Positions 1 to 13,400 of a stretch of DNA of 64,000 bases are shown here, in pieces. The notes beneath the pieces are model-generated. The model was not told the origin of the DNA. It was given only the letters and a program-made list of their open reading frames with translations, and made no database searches. The position numbers and the translations under genes are program-made. The stretch covers positions 13,680,501 through 13,744,500 of the forward strand of contig NC_134031.1 in NCBI RefSeq assembly GCF_964204645.1. Direction: 5' to 3'. Position 1 is the stretch's first letter. Every line of letters begins with the position of its first letter. Source of the DNA: Tubulanus polymorphus. Lineage: Eukaryota; Nemertea; Palaeonemertea; Tubulaniformes; Tubulanidae.

Positions 1-1290
1 CACATATTGGGAGGGTCCACTAATAAGTGGAGCTTCTCCAAAAACTTAAAACGGAAACCCTCCCATCTCTGAAACCTGTAGGACCAGCAGTTGGCATAGC
101 TTTTTAAGCAGCCTTCGACTGGACATTCATTGCTTCTTGTCCCACTACCCCAGAATAACTCTTCTGGGGGTTGCTCCTCTGCCAACCGGCTGGATGGGGA
201 GTCTGAAGGACGGTGATCTGAGGAACTGCTTACTCCGCGGACAGGAACTGGAGTTGGGGCAGGGAAAAAACTGCTCATGGCCTCTTCCTCATAGTATCCG
301 GCGGGTGGCGCAAAGCGCTTGGGTCTGTCATTCAGTTTTGACCACTGCTCACTAGCCTCAGCGCCTGAAAAATTCTTTGAGGAGCCCAGGGGAGACCTAA
401 AGAGCAGGTTTTCCCGCTCAAAGGATAGGTATCGCACTTTCTCTAAACCCTAAAGATTCGAAAGCCTTGGAGAAAGATTCAAATTTGTCTGAAGCTGTGC
501 TATCTTAGGAGTCGCGTCTTAGCAAACCATGGCGAGAGACTTCATTACCCAGTCTGCTCCTAAGAAAAAGTCAAAAGCCGCTGATACATCCGACCCCTGA
601 GCGGAGGACAGTACACTCAGTATCTCTTGTAACTCCCCTCCAAGGGAACGAATAGTCAGGCCCTGAAAACTCATCACCTGGGTAGCAGCCGTAGCAACTT
701 TCATGCATGCCTGAAAATAGGCCTACGACAGGTTTATATCCTTCACAGCCTCTAGGGTCTATCCCCAAAATGGTGGAATACCCGCCCAAGGCACCATGCG
801 ACCTATCCCCCAGCCGATTTCTGACTGGATCAGATGGAGAAAATGGTTGCAAGGGCCTTTCCTGCAGCGGAAAGGTAAACGATGCTGGTTGAACCTTGCC
901 CTATAGCCAGGCATCCAGTTGCTGCTGCTCTACGGCCATGCTGGTAAAGTTGGAAAAACTGGCTCAATTCCGATTTGACCACCAATTTCTGTGAACGCTT
1001 AACCAGTCATCCACCGTTTAGGGATTTGGTGCTCAGCTATGGCCTGGTCAGTATAAAACTTGCGCATACAATCATCCATGAATAATTTGTCCTCCTCCAC
1101 TGCAAGGGATGTTGGACATAGTGAAGACAAATCAAAAGGTGTGTCTGAGGGCAATGGCTCCCTGGAGGTCTCTGACTGCAGGCGCGGTGGAAGCAATGTT
1201 TTATGGCTGCGGCAAAATGCCGATTTTGGACAGATTCTTAATATTGCCGCGGCGAATTGACTTAATTTCTTCAAAATAGTGGTATTCAAA
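1..1290 (-). pseudogene. Degraded coding remnant, retroelement-like
   Basis: Several minus-strand stretches look protein-coding but are broken by frameshifts and stops. One frame runs from about 400 to the window edge and contains a Pro/Ser-rich segment followed by a CPVEGC motif. Another, at about 519-704, contains TQVMSFQGLTIRSLG, and a third lies at 999-1289. No single frame joins them. The helical, Ser/Pro-rich character would fit a retroelement gag-like ORF, but I do not recognise the family. The flank at about 1250-1370 has a diverged copy at about 19290-19410, which supports a dispersed element rather than a host gene. Confidence 0.35.
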
Positions 1291-2428
1291 GAAAAAAAAC
1301 GTCATTCAGTAAATTAATGCCGCGGCTTTCGCCACTGCAGTCGCTGCACTTCCACTGGACTGCTCAGATCACTGACTCCCTTCAGATTTGAATCGATTCA
1401 TCTGGCTATCCAGGAATTCATTAAGCATCGCCACGGATGCAACGGTGGGCCCTGAATTCCTGAACAGGAGTTGAAAGTTAAATTGTTACTATCTGATAAT
1501 CCTGGAATGCAAATACACTGCCTTTTCACACCTGATTATTTTTGGGTATATATATTTGTGAAATACAGTTTTCCGGCGGTGCATTTCTGTTCTGTATAAA
1601 GAAACTACGCTGTTCATTCATTCTCTTGTTTTTGCGGGTCTGCCCACCAGGGAAACTACGACAACAGGAACTTGGGAGGTACCTGCCCCCAAATCCGGGG
1701 GCAAGCAGTAGCAACACTCACGAGTGAGAACAGTAATGGTACCATTTGAAATCTATGGACCATGGGATCCCACACCCCCTATGATGGTAGGGGGAGGGGA
1801 GCCATATACAGTCTACCTGGGATGTAACGTAGCAGTTAAGACCAGATAATTTTTACGTTATAACCAAAATACGGTATACATATATACCGTAGAAACTTTG
1901 TTATATCCGAATGTCATTTAAAACCAAGGGATATCCATACATGCCTGTATGCAAAAAAAGAGTTCAATGTGTTGAAAAATCAGAGAGGAAATAAGAGGCT
2001 TGAAATTCTATTAAAGTTTCATGCCGATGTTTGTGAATACATTTTGCTTATCATAGATTTAAAGTCCATGCCTATGTCTAAAGGATCTGATATTAAAGAA
2101 TCACTTTTTCTGCCCTCGTAATTTCTTTTTTGTTTACTCAATTATCAAGGAGCATTAGCCTTAATATCTAAATAAAAATAAAACACTAAAATAGACTAAA
2201 GTATACTAGAAACAGTAGTTAGTTAAACACCGTTTTTCATCTTGCTGCTTTAAAAAACGCGCTACAGACTACTGTTAGCGTATTGTGTATGCCCATATGT
2301 AAGTGTTGTCATGGAAACTATCGATAATTCAGACATGACACGTGTGTGAGTGTGTGTGCTTGTACAGTAGTAGGGCTATTGCAATGTATTTAAACTTTTG
2401 GTTTTAACTGTTATACTTTTTTCTCATT
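1291..2428. other. No gene recognised
   Basis: AT-rich intergenic or intronic sequence. It contains a small palindrome (ACGGTATA...TATACCGT) near 1870-1892. I see no open frame of interest and no RNA gene. It may belong to the downstream intron of the LRSAM1-like gene. Confidence 0.4.
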
Positions 2429-2510
2429 TTTTAGGGTTTTCTGACTTTCGTCGAAAACCCTCTTGAAATTCTGTTGATTATTATTATTATTATATATTTT
2501 CCGCCGATTT
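2429..2510. repeat. Hairpin-plus-(ATT)n dispersed repeat end
   Basis: A short hairpin (AGGGTTTTC...GAAAACCCT) is followed by CTTGAAATTCTGTTGATTATT and an ATT run. The same module occurs twice in tandem at 22463-22580 (AGGGTTTCTGC...GCAGAAACCCT, then CTTGTAATTCTGTTGATTATT). The shared order of hairpin, fixed spacer and ATT tract marks it as the terminus of one dispersed element family. I cannot name the family. Confidence 0.5.
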
Positions 2511-3365
2511 CGTCAAATAAAATTCATCTTCATTCAGATTCGGCAACTGACAGCTTCGAAATGAAATGTATAAATTGATACTGTAATAACGGTCTCTCTG
2601 AACCAACAGATTGTCTGAATGTACTTTCCATCCTATTTGAAACTTAAAATTACTTATTAGGTTACTGTAAATAAAGAATTGAATTGTATTGTTAGACAAC
2701 AAGCACCGGGGAAATAACAGTTTGTGACGTCATTTAGTAAGTAAATAAAGGAGGGCTCCGAGAATTTCCAAATCACGGGGGACTATACTGGGGTTAGACC
2801 ATTCAAAAGTTCATTATGTACTTGTAGGTTATTAAAAATATTATGATATTTGATTTGGTTTTTCTAAATTTAATTAATGAGGAAACCAATGAAACTATGC
2901 TTAGAAAATATTGGTAATAAAGTAATTTTGAATTTAGTGCGTATCATGCTACTGCTCAGACGCCATTTTTTATTTACATGCGCTCGAATTGATTTCTCGC
3001 TATAAACTTGTTTGTGTATTGTTGTGTTGTGTATAAGCTCTAGTGAACAACAACGTAAAAGGTAAGGATGAAGCACTTTCTTGTAGTTGTTTATAGCCAG
3101 CACGAATTTTTGGTGGAGGAAGTCGGGCCGTACTATTTCATCCTCCGGCCCTTGCCAAAGTTTGATTCACCTGCCTGGGCCCGGTTCCACAGTTGTGAGT
3201 TATTAGAGTTAACTCTTGAGTTAAAATCAGTTCAATTTCAATGTTTTAACCCTACTGTCTGTATCGCTGATAGATGAAAGCAGAAAAACTTAAGGAAAAA
3301 CCCAATTACGGATCAAAACGTCGCAAGCATGGGTGACAGAATAATTAGTAGTAGTAGAAAGGAGG

Positions 3366-3478
3366 GTCTAACTGCAGTTTAGGTCACCTTTCCACTGTGT
3401 GGCGCTAGTGTTATTAAAGAATAGTGGTATGGTTAGGTTAGGTACATAACCATTAGGGACACCTAAACTGCAGTCGCT
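3366..3478. mobile_element. Short MITE with ~19-bp terminal inverted repeats
   Basis: The left end CTAACTGCAGTTTAGGT is mirrored by ACCTAAACTGCAGTCG at the right end, about 110 bp away. A related left end with TCACCTTTCCACTG-type interior recurs at about 25905-25945 (CTAACTGCAGCTAAGGT), so this is a dispersed family. It has no coding capacity. Confidence 0.5.
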
Positions 3479-3499
3479 CCGAAAGGAGAATCTACTAGT

Positions 3500-3605
3500 A
3501 GAACGATGACCACACTCAAGCGTGGTGAACGGATAATAAGATAAAATCCCACTATTTACAGATTAAAAGAATTTAAAAACCAGAATTTATTTATTAAATC
3601 TAAAA
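3500..3605 (+). mobile_element. Short Penelope-type terminal fragment with 12-bp TSD
   Basis: A 106-bp insertion starting AGAACGATGACCACACTCAA is flanked by a perfect 12-bp direct repeat, GAATCTACTAGT, at 3488-3499 and 3606-3617. Its sequence is nearly identical to the left part of the foldback at 27433-27684, so both are insertions of the same family. The long target duplication is typical of retrotransposition rather than of cut-and-paste MITEs. Confidence 0.65.
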
Positions 3606-3791
3606 GAATCTACTAGTGTTAGAACTTCTGCTGAATTCACACCAGTCTCTCGTGGGTGTAGTTAAGTCACTAGATGTTTGCTGAATGTGATTAAAGTCTT
3701 ACGAGTAACAAGGTATTGACTATTGGAACCATAATCATGGTTTGATATCTATTCAACAGGTCAAATTGTTCACATTAAGTAGGCTACCATC

Positions 3792-4940
3792 ATGCCTAAA
3801 AGAAAAAGACGTGCTGGTGGCTTTGATCCAAAAAAGGTAAGATTTCTCATGACAATTTTTGACTTGCAAGTGCTCAATTCATGGGAGTGCTGCGACGACG
3901 TACACTATATAATTGTTACGACGATGTATTATTTTATGCCATATGTCACGACGTATTGATGAATTACCGACGACGTAAGTTTTTGCGACATCGTAAAATC
4001 GCCACCTGGTGGCACTGCACATGTTAATTCAATTTAGAATTTATCATTTTGAACATATGGCGCAATCTTCCCACATTTGTGCATTGTTTCCAAATCTGAA
4101 TTACAGCTGGCTCTTCATGTATAATCATTGTTTCTTATGCATTGTTGTTAATTGTTTGGTTCATATACCTTCTCTATTAAGCAATTTTTTTTTATCATCT
4201 GTTTTCAGGTAAACATCATTGCTTCTGTAGTTGGTGAATACTCTGGAATTAAACGTATTGATGTTCGTGGTACACAAATGGACAAACAGTCCTTCATTAT
4301 AGCTGATGAAACACATTCGATGGAATTAATTTTATGGGGTGACCATATCAGAGAGATTTCTAAAGATTCTTCATATAAATTCACAGACCTATTAGTCAGA
4401 AATTATCATGACATTAAAACCTTGACATCTACACCTTCATCATCCATTACCCAAGTTCAAGATCTACCTCGTTTGAATTTTAAAATAGAGATACCTAAGG
4501 ATAAAGTTATTACAGGTGAAACTACAGAAGTTAAAGTATCTAAGTCATATTCTTGTAACAATTGCAAAACTAAAATCTCTGGTAGCAACATTTTGAAATG
4601 CAGCAACTGTGGAATGAAACAGTTACATTCTCGACTGAAATCCACCACCTGTGCTTTCTTGAATGTTATGAATCATAAGATAAGGAGTTTTGATGAGACC
4701 CTGTCTAATTTTCTTACTCCTTTGTCCAAGACTCATTTATTAGATAACCCTGATCTGTTAGAAGATTACTTCCTTGAATGTGGACCTATCACTATTCATG
4801 TATCTCACGACAATGTAGCCAGTGCTATTGTCCTCTCTACTGCTCCCACTAGTACACGCAGTACCATAATTTCTAACTCTGAAACTGTTGCCACTACTCC
4901 ACAAAATCATCCAAAGCTAAAAAGTAAATCCATACATTAA
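3792..4940 (+). CDS. OB-fold / zinc-ribbon RPA-like protein (two exons)
   Basis: Exon 1 (3792-3836) starts at the ATG of MPKRKRRAGGFDPKK, a basic nuclear-localisation-like N-terminus. It ends at a GTAAGA donor. The intron 3837-4208 ends in a pyrimidine tract and TTTTCAG, and exon 2 (4209-4940) continues in phase 0, giving 258 residues. After the basic tail comes a beta-rich OB-fold-like domain (VNIIASVVGEYSGIKRIDV ... SMELILWGDHI). A zinc ribbon follows with two CxxC pairs (CNNC and CSNC), then a low-complexity Thr/Ser tail. This layout resembles the DNA-binding domains of replication protein A large subunits, so a single-stranded nucleic-acid binding role is inferred. A possible non-coding first exon ends near 3061 (AAAAG|GTAAGG), with an acceptor at about 3759. 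The gene runs opposite to the LRSAM1-like gene and may be a mobile-element passenger; its family is not certain. Confidence 0.7.
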
Positions 4941-5220
4941 ATTTGTAGGGATGAGTATGATGTAACCTTAATTGTAATCGCTGCATTTGATTTTGCAAAC
5001 TGGTAGTCAAGTGCACCTTCTTACGTAATTTCATATACTGACTAATGACTTTAGAGAATCTGTCTACAGTCATATAATTGTTTTTTGTCCGTTATTTAAA
5101 AATAGGGCAACAGTGATACCTTATGCTATGTAATGCTTTATTTTAATTTTCATATGATTACTTAATTTTGTAGGACGTTTTGAAGTTGCATCTGATCCTA
5201 TATACATTTATTATTATTTA

Positions 5221-5519
5221 GGGTTCCTGAACTTCGCTGAAAAAGCTGAAACGCTGAAATAAAGCGCTGAAATAAAGCAACTGAAATTTCAGGGAATTGC
5301 CGAAAAATGCTGAAATCGTGCTAGAAACCGACAATACACGTTTTGTTATTTCATCCAGGCTGCTGTCTAGTCCTGAACCGTGCTTTAGTCTTTACCTTGA
5401 TTAGGTAAAGACTAAGAAGAAATAACAAAACGTGTATAGTCGGTTCCTAGCACGATTTCAGTGTTTTTCAAGAATTCCCTGAAATTTCAGTGGTTTTTTC
5501 AGCGAAGTACACGAACCCT
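5221..5519. mobile_element. Foldback MITE, GGGTTC termini, 8-bp TSD
   Basis: Long inverted arms begin GGGTTCCTGAACTTCGCTG and end in the complementary CAGCGAAGTACACGAACCC. The internal part carries repeated GCTGAAAT-type units and a second inner inverted repeat around a TTACCT spacer. The flanks are ATTATTTA at 5213-5220 and again at 5520-5527; the duplication is convincing in position but low in complexity. A one-armed relative lies at 58375-58574. It is non-coding. Confidence 0.65.
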
Positions 5520-5527
5520 ATTATTTA

Positions 5528-7208
5528 GTCTCATATTCTGCTACTGATCATTTACATTGGCAGTCCTTGAATCTTGAGCAAAATACAACCATTTAATATT
5601 TTTGTGCATTTAGTAAGTCTATTAATTTGTTGTGAAGTGATCTAGGCTAAAAATGCCTACAATCATGTAATACTTTATTTTAAGTTTTTATATAAGTTTA
5701 ATATACTACCTCATATGCACTTGTTAATATAAATTTTTTAATACATCCATTTGTCTGTTCAGAGATGTCATCTGTAACTGGGATTATGTAATTCTGAATC
5801 TGATATTTTCTATAAAGAGTTAAAAATTTCTCTTATTCAACCCTTGTTCAATACTTTATTATAGATGATTATTCAACTATAAAACATTTATTACCTATCA
5901 AAGTATTTACTTTTTGGACAAGTAATTCCACGATCTGTTAAAACATGTACAAGTATTTATATACACACCAGTACATGTCGTTTTATTCTATTTTTGTAAT
6001 CTCCTCTGAATCTTGTACCTCTACTGCATTTCATCCTTCAGATTTATTTACAATTTATATCTTGGAATAAGTTATTCCAAGCTTAACTAGATATCACTTT
6101 ATCATAACATCTGCATTTATATTCTCAGTGTACATAAATTTTGACCTTTTATTATCTGTAATTTCATTTTAAACAATCCAATGCAAACTGCTATCTATTT
6201 CTTTTAAAAGTTTAACAATTTATATAATTTTAATCACTAATAAAGGATTTATAGTACTTTTTAACTGTTTTTCTTTCGTCCATTTATGGTGGGTTTACAT
6301 AAATCTTTGCACTTGCTTTTAATCTGTAATTTTATCCAATAGCTGCTTAATACAAGATGATTATCTTCTCATTTTCAAGCCTGTACCAGTGCTCTAACGC
6401 TGATAAAGAGGAAACCAAACCAATTTCCACAATTAACTTTTTCAATACATGTCATGTTGATTATTATTTAGTAGTATTTTACGTACTTCTGATTTCTAGC
6501 TTTAATTCTATAAATTTAGCTTTATAAATTACTTAATAATTGCACTAACAATTTGACATCAAATTAATTTTATGAACCAATAAGTTGATTTTCTCAGATG
6601 TGCAAAATCTAGCCAGTGCTTCCACAAATATTGGCGCCAACTATATTGTGCTGCCATGCTGTGGTCGAACACGAACTCAGTTTGTTCGATATGCAAGAAA
6701 AAACAGGTTTACTAAAATCTGTCAAAAAGAGGATTGCTCCGATAATATCCAAATCATCTCATTTTATTTTTTCATCGAATACCCGGTAATTAATTTTTCC
6801 TTTCGATCACATGCATCCAGAAAACCCGTTATCGCTGCTTTGCAGCTATATTTAATTTTTGCGATACGTTAGATCAGAGGATAATTACGTTGATTTGACT
6901 AATTGGGACCAAATAATTCATACGATATAAGTGATCTATGTTACCGAAAATACGGTATAATCGCCGTTTTTTAAGGTCTAATAGAAGGAAAAAATCGGGA
7001 CCTGGGAAATAAGACGATCAAAGTGAATCTACAGTAAATCCAACGACATTACATGCGAAGTAGACTGCACTCTACCTTCCAGGCAGCAAATGGTCCGACC
7101 AGCTGGAGGAGGGAGCGACATTCCGACTATGAATGGATATAATTATCAGAAGAAAGTAACTCTCTCGGATAGGGTAATGTCAGACCAACTGTTAGACTGA
7201 GGTCTAGG
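5528..7208. other. AT-rich non-coding stretch
   Basis: I see no supported exon. A 33-bp piece at about 6823-6856 (AACCCGTTATCGCTGCTTTG...) recurs almost exactly at 25226-25258, so part of this stretch is dispersed repeat. The remainder is featureless AT-rich sequence. Confidence 0.4.
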
Positions 7209-7325
7209 TGGGGTTCTATCTGACATTTCAGGTAAAATCCCTCATCTCATCTTCAGAGATCTATTTGAAATGAATATTCATTTCAAATAAATCTCCGAAG
7301 ATGGGGATTCAGAATGTCAGATTAA
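7209..7325. repeat. Imperfect inverted repeat with perfect 26-bp core palindrome
   Basis: The core, 7263-7288, is a perfect palindrome centred on GAATATTC. Outside it the arms continue imperfectly for about 50 bp (TCTGACATT...ATCCC against GGGGATTCAGAATGTCAGA). This looks like a palindromic MITE remnant. It lies just downstream of the last recognisable LRSAM1-like exon. Confidence 0.55.
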
Positions 7326-7493
7326 TGAATATTTGCTTTTAATTTTTAAAGTGGGTCCAGTTTCATGTATACACAAATAATTTGAATCGGTTTTTACATT
7401 TTTTTAATCTGGGTTCCTTTGTGCGTAATGACTGTAAAATATAACATAAATATTCGTGACACCAGGGCATTGGTAAAGAATAAAAGTTGTTAC

Positions 7494-10400
7494 CTGAACT
7501 TCATTTTCAATTTGGAGTGCTCGTAAAGAATGACCACTGGTGCTCGAAGGTACACCCTTCGGCACTTCCAATACATTAAGTAATACTTTAGAAGGTGGTA
7601 TGTATTCAGTGTGTGTAGCTGAAAATGGTCAAAGATTTATCATTACTGCTGTAACTAAACTTGTGATACACAGTATTTGACTTGAATGATGGTAGAGAAT
7701 GGCTAGGCTTTATACTTTTCCTATAGTTAAGAAAGCGCGAAAAGGGGAAAAAATACATGTAATAGGCAACACAAGATATAAGTAGGGTTTCTGCTGAACA
7801 GTCAGAAATCCTTAATTGAAAACAACAACTGTACCTTCACAGAGATATTTCATGATGGCGATTGTACCATTTCTACAGTTTTCTGAAAATTGAAAATGTA
7901 TCGTTTTGAACAAGCCAATTCTACAAAATTCATCATCATGGTTACAGTATATTCTAGTAAAAGATGTTGAGAGTTTTTTTATTATGTCTTGGGCAGTCGT
8001 TAACATTACAGAATGCCATTTGGCTGTTCATGCCGGATGATGTCAGTTGGAATTTATGTACAATTCACTAAGCCTTACTAGGTACAGGCCAACTGGGATA
8101 GATTGAGAAAGTTTTACCTTTTGGTGGTATATGCATCCGATCCACGTCTAGAGTTAAGGTTTCTAATGTTCTAACTCGGCATAGTTCAAGAGGAAGAGAG
8201 GTTATATGGTTTTCTGATATGTCTAAATTGCGTAGACTTTGCATGGAACAAATGGTGGTCGGCAGGTTTTTTAACTTATTACCTTAAAGATAATCAAAAT
8301 TGTCATGAAATAACATTTCACAAATTGATGGCTTTTGCTCCTTACCCTCACCTCAATTTTAAAACTGAACTCCCTTGGCAAATTTACTAATTATAAATCA
8401 TTATGACAACTAGCTGATATGCTAACAAAAGGTCTGATAGTCCTCAACACATTTTTCACTTGCAGGGTCAGAACTAATATGTTTGTCATACGCATATATG
8501 TGTCCATACTAACTCTAAATCGAGTGGCATACAACTATACACTTACAACGGAGATTTAATGTTTGCAGATTGTGTAGTTCTCCTATTGAATCTGGCAACT
8601 TTTTTAGTTTGTTGTTTTCAACATTCAGTACCTGAAAAAACAAGGTTTAACACATTTCATTTTGAATGAATATGGTACAGCTTAGAATTAACTAAACGAA
8701 AACTGCAAATCGTTTGCGATTTGAAAGCGTTTTAAAGCCGATACAACAATCAATGGAACACGTTTAATTTCTTTAAAAAATGCCAATTAATTTCCGTTTT
8801 TTAACGTACACGAAAGAGACAATAAACGTTAACGATGGAAAGTTAATTCTAAGCTGTACTGTACTTTTGAAGAAATGCAAAAATATATCGAATGACAAAA
8901 TTTTTCTGAAATGCTTCAACCATTGGGGGCTTGAGGGCAATTTTGATAAATTTCACTAATAGTTTTCTATTGGCAAAAAAACAAATCATTTCAACCACTG
9001 ACATTAAGTAAATTAATGAAAGGAATAATTGAATGTTCTATAACAGTGATAACAATTTCCTACACAGTACTTGCAACAATGGCCAAACGTTTATCACATT
9101 ATTACCAACAAAAACTACAGTTGGAAAATTTGTTTGCGGTATTGAAATATGTATAGGAATTGTAAAAGATGGAAATACTATGCTATTTCACTATCTATAG
9201 CCGCCTGGTGAATACCAATGACTTCGAAATTTACCATTTCACAGAACATGGTAGATGATTCCAAGAAAGTCCACAGCGGGATAGAAATATTGTCAAACCC
9301 CCAAAATTGTGAAATTTGATAACACAAACCTGTAGACTTTTGAGTTTTCCGATATCATCTGGTAACGTTGCAAACTCATTGTCGTGCAAATCAAGAACCT
9401 GAAAATGGGATATAATGAAATGATTCCTTTATCAAATACCACCACTTATCTAATGTTTCTCGAATAAGATTTTTTACAAACCCTGATACAAGACGATAGA
9501 TCAACTAGGTTTCCTCCACTGTTTAAACTTGAAAGCCAGTTATTATTAAGAAGTAAGGCTTCTTTATGGAGTACTTTGCATAGAGAAAATGTTCCATGGC
9601 CAACCTGAAATGGGAAATCATTAAAAAGGTTATCCGTCATCGTTTCTTTTTATATCTTTACATGAGGTATTGAACTGCACCAGTAGAAATCACTGGCTCA
9701 TGAAGTCAACCCTCAAATATATGCCCCCCTCAATTATCCATCAAAATAAAATAATGAATTCCCAATGACAAAATTCACTTCATTGTGAATTACTTAAGAA
9801 CAATAAGGCCCAAAAGGACGGATCTAGGTTTTTGGAGTGGGCACATTATTTGAAATGGACAGATTTGGCCTGATGAGCAATGGAGGCCCAAAGTAGTTTC
9901 TGTGTATAAAAAATGAAAGGATGGCCATCTTGCATCTGATCCCAGAAATTTCATTATGACGATGGTCCCTAGGGGGAAACATATACATACATATGTATGA
10001 CACTTCAAAAAGATAATTCATACGAGCACACGTACATGTTCAATGACTATTACTTTAAGAAAGGTACGTTGGCCACTGATGGCCTGGGTAGTTGATGTAG
10101 CAGGTAAACAATATTTCTTACCTCTGATATTTCACATTCAGAAATATCGTAAGCAGAATCTGGACGCTCTTTAGCCTAAAAAAAGGAAATTGTTTCTATT
10201 ATTTATGTTATCATCACTTCCCACAAAAAAATTACCACCAGCCACATCTAGCCATAGTTCCCTTTTTTAGCTCGGTTAAATGAGTAGCTATTTCGTAATG
10301 TCTCAAGTCGGCTAAAAATGGCATCCATTAGGAAGCTACTGGTCCCAAATAAATTGCCCATGGGCAAAGTGTGGTTTACCTTGAAAGCCAGAGGTTGTTT

Positions 10401-13400
10401 GGGGTAAGGGCATTGCTCGAAAAATTTTTTTAATTCGTGACTTCAAAGTTCTACAACTTTAAATATTCTATTTTATCTTTCTTAAAGGATTATTTTGTAG
10501 TCAAAAGACCAAAGATATACATTTGTTTACGGTCCACATTCGTAGGGTACAGGTAGGCGCGGCATGGAAACTATTTTATATTTTCAAAGAAATATTTTTC
10601 ATAATATGAAAAAATATTCAAATAAAATTCAAATGATGTCACATATCAGAGGGTGGCTGAATGTATGGCTGCGGAAGCTAAAATACTGGTGCAGTAAGAA
10701 ATCGGTGTATTAGATCGTTTTAAATCCTGGAATTTACCACTACAATATTCAGACCTTGACCTATACCTATAGTTTGCTGCTTAGTATTTTCAGGTCACAA
10801 GAAATTACAATTTATTACAAATTCTATCAAACAGAAAACACAGCGCTCATCTTCTGCTGATTAAATGTCAAATGCGCCAGCAAGCAGCGTTACAGTATCA
10901 CTATAGTGGTGTATTCTGTACGCGCGTGTGTTTGTGTATGCAACAGTCTAATCCATATGAGTCATTCTGCAGATTTTCCAGAACCTGCTCTGAGAGGCCG
11001 ACTGGCCAGTGGTTTGAATCAATAGAAAATGAAAACCATTCACCAGATTGAGCTAAAACAGTTGCATGTCAAGATGATAGGGAAACAAAAGTTTCATATG
11101 CGGAATGTTCATTACATGTATTTTCGCTAAACTATAAGAAAATAAAATTGGAATTGGCATTTTCCAACAAATTAAGAAATACAAATACTTTTCATAGAAA
11201 TAAAGAAATTGAATTTTTCTCCATGGGAACATTTTTATCAAAACATATATATATATATTTCATCAAAAATTTCATCTATAACTTAAATGAAAAAGAAAAT
11301 TCACAATCATTCTCAGGAATAGAATTTTGCTGCTATGTTTGGTAATTAATGATAACGATCATACAAGTTTTTGTAACAATTTAATGAAATCATAAAATTC
11401 CAAGCGGCGCTGTTGTTTTTTGTATTTTATAATTTACAATAAAATTCTGTTCAAATTTCTTTGCACTTCACTTTCTTATGTTACCTTTGCATACGTATTT
11501 TTAAGTGTATACCTGTTTGCATCAATAGATAAATGAACGCACTTGTGTTAAATAACAAAGTCCTTATCGCATCATAATTTAACTGGCTATCGGCTTGTTC
11601 ACACACACTGAATTTCGCAGAATGGGAGGTGATGAAGAGATTAGGAGAGCACGCAATTACTCATTATATCAATAGGCCTTCAAAACATTTGTCGAATTTT
11701 CAGCCTGATTTTGTCAATATGCGTAGGCCTGTAGCCTAGATTGTGAATGTAGGAAAAATGTGTTTTATCAAAATGAAAATAAATTGCCCATGGGCAAAGT
11801 GTGGTTTACCTTGAAAGCTAGAGGTTGTTTGGAGTAAGGGCATTGCTTGAAAAATCTTTTTAATTCGTGACTTCAAAGTTTCACAAGTTTATATTGTATT
11901 TTATCTTTCTTAAAGAATTATTTTGTAGTCAAATAAGACCAAAGATATACATTTGGTTACGGTCCACGTCCAAAAGTTTGTAGGGTACAGGTAGGTGTGG
12001 CAGGGAAATTATTTTATATTTTCAAAAAAAAATATGTTTCACTATATGAAAAAAATATTCAAATAAGGCCATCCCAAAATAATTGTCTGTTTGCCGTAAC
12101 ACCGACTCAACTTTTCAGGATGAGTCGGTAGGTAAGAAAAATTTTTTTTGCAAAAACAAACAAATTTATCACCTTTTTACATGGAAACAATATCGCAAAA
12201 ACCATCTACGTTGTGCACGGGAAATTTGTCTAATAGCGTAGATTTCGAGAATTATTCTAAAATTATAACTTTGTCCAGAGCGTCATCTCTGTGTTAAAAA
12301 TGAAACAGTACATTGAATATGTGCGCGGTTTTACGTTACCAGCTTTAATATAGTCACTATGAGAATGAATGGTAGCTTATTGGAACACTGCCAGTTTCCT
12401 GGAAAACTTAAATTAGGCCACATTGACAAGGCATGTTTTCACACGATGCACACTTGAATTCAAACATATATAATACGTAGAGCTCATACGTCGGCAGTGG
12501 GCGGTCGGCCGTTTATATCAAAAATAAAATTTATTTCAATGAATCCCAGAAAAAAAGTTTTCACTCGGTACCTTTGAAGTCTGGTCGGTCGGGTTATGGC
12601 AAACAGACCATTAATATGGGATGGCCTAAAATTCATATGATGTCACATATCAGAGGGTGGCTGAATATTGGGTCATGGAAACCTCTTCCAATGTTGGCCG
12701 CGGTACAGAAGAAATCGTTTATTAGATCGTTTTAAATCCTGGAATTTACGACTACAATCTTCATACCTCGACCTATACTTGTAGTTTGCTGCTTAATATT
12801 TTCAGGTCACAAGAAATTACAATTTATTACAAATTCTTTCAAACAGAAAACACAGCGCTCATCTTCTGCTACGATTATTCAGCCTATTTTCATGTCAAAC
12901 GCGCACGCATTACAGCATCACCTTGAGTAGTTTACTGTACGAGCTTGTGTGCGTGTCGTGTAGCACTCTGCGCGCACAGGTGGAGGCCTCGTGTAAGTGA
13001 ATGTTCGCTTACACTTCAATGTCAATCAAAACAATAACCGGGTTAAAATGAAACAATATAACCTATGGCGGATGTGTGAAATAATTACATCCTCACCAGC
13101 AATGAGCATTTGAAATTCGCACGTATATGGCACCTAGTCCAATGAAACGTAAGCCATTCTATGGCTTTCCCATAATTATTTTAGTAGCGCCGGAATTCCC
13201 CGTATATCCCAAAAACAGCCAATCCCATTCGCTCGTAGAGACGACGCCCCCCAATCGAGGTCATTGCAATTTTATACACGAGAGCTAAGAATTTTCCCGC
13301 CAAAAACAGTTTTTCGTAGAATTTTAACTCAGTTGACCATGTCATCGACGGAGGTTCGCCATGTCTTCAATCGCATCGATTATACGTCGTTTAAGCCGAG

